DNA of 9,831 bases from Rhodoferax sp. GTDB taxonomy: Bacteria > Pseudomonadota > Gammaproteobacteria > Burkholderiales > Burkholderiaceae. A program made the position numbers and the translations under genes. The first letter of the stretch is position 1; the number at the start of each line of letters is the position of its first letter. The notes below the pieces were generated by a model. The model was not told the DNA's origin. It searched no databases and saw nothing but the letters and a program-made list of their open reading frames with translations. Shown piece after piece: positions 7,037 to 9,831 of this stretch. The stretch lies in assembly GCA_020048295.1 (NCBI GenBank), contig JAIFMT010000056.1:1-9831 (forward strand). The letters are read 5' to 3'.

Positions 7037-7543
7037 ATGAATGTTTCGATCGTCATCATGGGTGTTGCCGGTTGTGGCAAATCCAGCCTGGGCAGCACGG
7101 TGGCCGCAGCGCTGGGTTGGCCCCTGATCGAAGGCGACGACTTTCACAGCCCGCACAATCGCAGCAAGATGCGCCAGGGCATTGCCCTGACCGATGCCGA
7201 CCGCGACGGCTGGCTGACAACCCTGTGCGAGCAGTTGCTGGCGCACCCCGCCGGGGTGGTGATGACCTGCTCGGCGCTGAAACAGGTCTATCGCGAGCGC
7301 TTGCGCCGGGCCAGCCCCGACCTGCGCTTCGTGTTTTTGGAAATCCCCCAGGATGAGGCACAAAAAAGGGTTCAAGAACGCTCGCAGTCTCATTTCTTCT
7401 CTACAAATCTTGTAGCTAGCCAATTTGCCACGCTGGAGTCACCCACCGGTGAACCAGGGGTGCTGACGCTCAATGCGTTGACACCCCTGGCGCAACTGCA
7501 GGCGCAAGTGGTGGCCTGGCTGGCGTCACAGGAGCAGGCATGA
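7037..7543 (+). CDS. gntK: Gluconokinase
   Basis: Phosphorylates D-gluconate with ATP to 6-phosphogluconate in the cytoplasm, feeding the Entner-Doudoroff or pentose phosphate pathway. The 168-residue protein has the family's size and landmarks: P-loop GVAGCGKS (9-16), EGDDFH and the KMRQGIALTDADRDGWL stretch that binds gluconate, CSALKQVYRERLR, and HFFSTNLVASQFATLE. The usual R-x-GHF element reads RSQSHF, so the glycine before the histidine is serine. The ATG at 7037 is chosen because the longer frame starts with a TTG inside the operator palindrome and the conserved fold begins at SIVIMGV. No Shine-Dalgarno sequence is visible before this ATG. The stop overlaps the next gene by four bases (ATGA). 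Induction is probably through release of the divergent LacI-family repressor. Confidence 0.92.
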   Translation: MNVSIVIMGVAGCGKSSLGSTVAAALGWPLIEGDDFHSPHNRSKMRQGIALTDADRDGWLTTLCEQLLAHPAGVVMTCSALKQVYRERLRRASPDLRFVFLEIPQDEAQKRVQERSQSHFFSTNLVASQFATLESPTGEPGVLTLNALTPLAQLQAQVVAWLASQEQA

Positions 7544-8046
7544 CCCCGGATCTGGAACCCAAACCCACACTCTTGAACCGGCTCAGCAACAGCCTGATGG
7601 CGGCGTGCCTTGGCATCATGGCGGTGTCGGTGTTTGTCAATGTGGTGTTGCGCTATGGCTTTGGCAGCGGTGTGGCGGCCAGTGAAGAACTGTCGCGCCT
7701 GCTGTTTGTCTGGATGGTGTTCATTGGTGCCACGGCGGCGTACCCACGCGGCGAACACATGGCCTTTACCAGTCTGGTCATGGGGCTGCGCAAAAAACCA
7801 CGGGCCATGCTGGCCATCACGGTGGGGGTGCGTTTGCTGGTGGTGCTGGCCAGCGTGCTGCTGGGCTGGGGTGCCTGGCAGCAGGTGGTGGTGGGGCTGG
7901 ACAGCTACTCGGTGGTGTTGCGTTATCCGACCGCCTTGCTGCCCTTGCCGGCCTTCTTGAGTGCCTGCGCCATCGGTGTCATGGCGCTGATTGAATTGAT
8001 CAAACTGACACCGCTGTACCTTGGTCACGGTGCCGACGTGGAGTAA
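7540..8046 (+). CDS. TRAP transporter small membrane subunit (DctQ family)
   Basis: Small integral-membrane subunit of a tripartite ATP-independent periplasmic transporter, 168 residues. Four hydrophobic segments lie at about 17-37, 50-70, 90-112 and 128-152. The family signature is visible between the first two: NVVLRYGFGSGVAASEELSR, then LLFVWMVFIGA. The start overlaps the gntK stop, and AGGAG (7530-7534) lies five bases upstream, a good ribosome binding site. With the large subunit it forms the sodium-driven membrane complex that receives substrate from the periplasmic binding protein. Its place directly behind gluconokinase suggests a gluconate-like substrate, but the sequence alone does not define this. 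Confidence 0.92.
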   Translation: MTPDLEPKPTLLNRLSNSLMAACLGIMAVSVFVNVVLRYGFGSGVAASEELSRLLFVWMVFIGATAAYPRGEHMAFTSLVMGLRKKPRAMLAITVGVRLLVVLASVLLGWGAWQQVVVGLDSYSVVLRYPTALLPLPAFLSACAIGVMALIELIKLTPLYLGHGADVE

Positions 8047-8050
8047 GGCC

Positions 8051-9343
8051 ATGAGCAACGAAGGTCAGGCGTTTCTGGTGTTCGTCTTTGGCATGCTGGC
8101 GCTGATGGGCCTTGGCATGAACATGGCCATGGCCCTGGTGCTCACCGGGGCCGGCATGGCCTGGGTGCTGGGGTTTTGGGACACACAATTGCTGGCGCAA
8201 AACCTGGTGGCGGGTGTGGACAGTTTTCCGCTACTGGCAGTGCCGTTCTTCATTCTGGCCGGTGAACTGATGAACGCGGGTGGCATCAGCCAGCGCATCA
8301 TCGCCATGGCGCAGGCCTGGGTAGGGCATATTCGCGGCGGCCTGGGTTACGTGGCGATTGGCGCGGCCGTGCTGATGGCCAGCATGAGCGGCTCGGCGCT
8401 GGCCGACACCGCAGCGCTGGCGACCATTTTGTTGCCGATGATGCGCCAACAGGGCTACCCGATGGCCACCTCGGCCGGGCTGATTGCCTCGGGCGGCATC
8501 ATTGCGCCGATCATTCCGCCCAGCATGCCGTTCATCATTTACGGCGTGACCACCAATACCTCGATTTCGCTGCTGTTCCTCTCGGGCATCGTGCCCGGGC
8601 TGATCATGGGTACCGGATTGATCGTGGCGTGGAAATGGGTGCTGCGCGACCTGGATTTGCCCAAAGGCACGCCGCTGCCACTGCGCGAGCGCTTCAAGGC
8701 CACCTTCAAGGCCTTCTGGGCGCTGCTGATGCCCATCATCATCATTGGCGGCATGAAGTCGGGTGTCTTCACGCCGACCGAAGCCGCCGTGGTGGCAGCG
8801 TTTTATGCGCTGGTGATCTCGCTGTTTGTGCACCGCGAAATGAAGCTGGTACAGGTGCATGATGTGCTGGTGCGGGCCTCCAGAACCACCGCCATCGTCA
8901 TGTTTTTATGCGCCGGTGCGCAGGTGGCCAGTTACATGATCACGCTGGCAGACCTGCCCTCGGTGCTGACGAGCTGGCTGGGTCCGCTGGTGCAAAGTCC
9001 GCGCGTGCTGATGCTGGTCATGATGCTGGTGCTGGTGGTCATTGGCACAGCGCTGGACCTGACCCCCACCATTCTGATTTTTGCACCGGTGATGCTGCCG
9101 ATTGCCGTCAAGGCAGGCATTGACCCGGTCTATTTTGGCCTGATGTTCGTGCTCAACGGTGCCATTGGCCTGATCACGCCGCCGGTGGGCACGGTGCTCA
9201 ATGTGGTGGCGGGTGTCGGGCGCATGTCGATGCACCAGGTGATCAAGGGCGTGAATCCTTTCCTGATCGCCTACACCGTGATTCTGTTCCTGTTTGTGTT
9301 GTTCCCGCAGATCGTGACTGCGCCGGTGGCGTGGATGCGCTGA
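8051..9343 (+). CDS. TRAP transporter large membrane subunit (DctM family)
   Basis: Large membrane subunit that carries the transport path, 430 residues with about a dozen hydrophobic segments. DctM landmarks are present in order: MSGSALADTAALATILLPMM, GGIIAPIIPPSMPFIIYG, GVFTPTEAAVVAAFYAL, ALDLTPTILIFAPVMLPI and GLITPPVGTVLNVV. The ATG at 8051 is chosen over an in-frame TTG at 8021. The TTG lies inside the small-subunit gene, whereas GGAG (8040-8043) is seven bases before the ATG, and MSNEGQAF is a normal start for the family. Only four bases separate it from the small-subunit stop, so the two are co-translated. No disruption is seen. Confidence 0.94.
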   Translation: MSNEGQAFLVFVFGMLALMGLGMNMAMALVLTGAGMAWVLGFWDTQLLAQNLVAGVDSFPLLAVPFFILAGELMNAGGISQRIIAMAQAWVGHIRGGLGYVAIGAAVLMASMSGSALADTAALATILLPMMRQQGYPMATSAGLIASGGIIAPIIPPSMPFIIYGVTTNTSISLLFLSGIVPGLIMGTGLIVAWKWVLRDLDLPKGTPLPLRERFKATFKAFWALLMPIIIIGGMKSGVFTPTEAAVVAAFYALVISLFVHREMKLVQVHDVLVRASRTTAIVMFLCAGAQVASYMITLADLPSVLTSWLGPLVQSPRVLMLVMMLVLVVIGTALDLTPTILIFAPVMLPIAVKAGIDPVYFGLMFVLNGAIGLITPPVGTVLNVVAGVGRMSMHQVIKGVNPFLIAYTVILFLFVLFPQIVTAPVAWMR

Positions 9344-9364
9344 TTTTTTCTTTCACTTTAACCC

Positions 9365-9370
9365 CAGGAG
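9365..9370 (+). promoter_or_regulatory. Ribosome binding site of the TRAP binding-protein gene
   Basis: CAGGAG lies six bases before the ATG at 9377. This fixes the start of the binding protein and excludes an overlapping 140-residue frame that begins at 9331. It is the strongest Shine-Dalgarno in the operon, fitting the need for more binding protein than membrane subunits. The 33-base gap after the large-subunit gene holds little else. Confidence 0.8.
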
Positions 9371-9376
9371 ATATTT

Positions 9377-9831
9377 ATGAACATCATTCGCCGAACCCTG
9401 ATTGCCGCCGCCAGTGTGGCCGTCATGAGTGCCTCTTTTTCAGCGCTGGCGCAAGACATCAAGCCGCGCCTGATCCGCTTTGGCTACGGCCTCAACGAGC
9501 AAAGCAACCAGGGCCGCGCCACCAAGGTGTTTGCCGACGAGGTGGCCAAATTGTCGGGCGGCAAGATGAAAGTGCGCGCCATTGGCGCGGCCGCGCTGGG
9601 GCCAGACAACCAGATGCAGCAGGCGCTGATTGGTGGCGCACAGGAGATGATGGTCGGCTCCACCGCCACGCTGGTGGGCATCACCAAGGAAATGGCGCTG
9701 TGGGACACGCCGTTTTTGATCAGCAACACCAAAGAAGCCGACATCTTGCTTGATGGCCCGATTGGCGACAAGATTCGCAACAAGTTGCAAGAAAAAGGCC
9801 TGGTTGGGCTGGTGTACTGGGAAAATGGTTT
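9377..9831 (+). CDS. TRAP transporter periplasmic substrate-binding protein (DctP family), 3' end outside window
   Basis: Periplasmic receptor that captures the substrate and delivers it to the membrane subunits. The visible 151 residues begin with a signal peptide: MNIIRR, a hydrophobic stretch to about residue 22, and a likely cleavage after SALA (about residue 25, before QD). Then come DctP features: IRFGYGLNEQSNQGRATKVFADEV, the SGGKMKVR strand, and LGPDNQMQQALIGGAQEMMVGSTA, followed by the WDTPFLISNTKEA region. The frame is open to the last base, so the C-terminal two thirds, including the arginine that usually grips the substrate carboxylate, is not seen. It is third of the three TRAP genes, behind gluconokinase, so gluconate or a related sugar acid is the most reasonable ligand. 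This is an inference from context. Confidence 0.92.
   Translation, partial: MNIIRRTLIAAASVAVMSASFSALAQDIKPRLIRFGYGLNEQSNQGRATKVFADEVAKLSGGKMKVRAIGAAALGPDNQMQQALIGGAQEMMVGSTATLVGITKEMALWDTPFLISNTKEADILLDGPIGDKIRNKLQEKGLVGLVYWENG

Noticed and set aside
8231..8860. 209-residue open frame on the - strand inside the TRAP large-subunit gene
   Set aside because: Its His/Gln/Arg-rich sequence is what the antisense of a hydrophobic membrane protein gives; the + strand gene is certain.
9331..9753. 140-residue + strand frame overlapping the start of the binding-protein gene
   Set aside because: The frame from 9377 has a ribosome binding site, a signal peptide and DctP features; the overlapping frame has none.
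1..9831. Search for RNA genes, CRISPR arrays, insertion sequences, phage or defence genes
   Set aside because: No tRNA-like cloverleaf, spaced repeat array, transposase, terminal inverted repeat or integrase was seen. Nearly all of the window is taken up by the described genes.

Overview
The window looks like chromosomal DNA from a betaproteobacterium, most likely a member of the Comamonadaceae close to Rhodoferax or Polaromonas. The basis is moderate-to-high GC with strong GC3 bias, the protein style (PAS-rich GGDEF/EAL proteins with a C-terminal CZB-like module) and a TRAP-type sugar-acid locus next to a LacI-family regulator. The genus is an impression from sequence style, not a computed assignment.

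Left part (1-5780, + strand): a two-gene signalling operon. The first gene is open at the left edge. It encodes a hybrid sensor histidine kinase: the end of one PAS domain, two PAS domains, HisKA, HATPase_c, a receiver and a helical tail. Its stop codon overlaps the start of the second gene (ATGA). The second gene encodes a 1163-residue response regulator with the order REC-PAS-GAF-PAS-GGDEF-EAL-CZB. Its GGDEF domain looks active and keeps an inhibitory I-site. Its EAL domain has lost two conserved active-site positions (KID reads KIG, AEGVET reads AVGIET), so it is probably not a working phosphodiesterase. The C-terminus carries a 3-His/1-Cys zinc-site pattern. The likely scheme is that the kinase passes a sensory signal to the receiver of its partner, which then adjusts cyclic-di-GMP, with zinc as a possible second input.

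Right part (5840-9831): a gluconate-type locus. A LacI-family regulator (GntR-like, - strand) is divergent from gluconokinase (gntK) and a tripartite TRAP transporter in the order small membrane subunit, large membrane subunit, binding protein. The binding-protein gene runs off the right edge. gntK overlaps the small subunit by ATGA, and the other spacings are short (4 and 33 bases), so the four genes look like one operon. The 165-base divergent intergenic region holds two identical perfect palindromes, GGATAGCGCTATCC, with centres 104 bp apart (about ten helical turns). They are probably operators for the adjacent regulator and are well placed for looping. The working model is that the TRAP system imports gluconate or a related sugar acid, GntK makes 6-phosphogluconate, and the regulator represses both directions until inducer is present.

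The two halves converge at 5781-5839, where a small hairpin with a T-run on the - strand could end the regulator transcript. I saw no tRNA, rRNA, CRISPR array, insertion sequence or phage gene. Nothing here is clearly a wholly new system. The points most worth a second look are the degenerate EAL plus zinc module and the twin operators.
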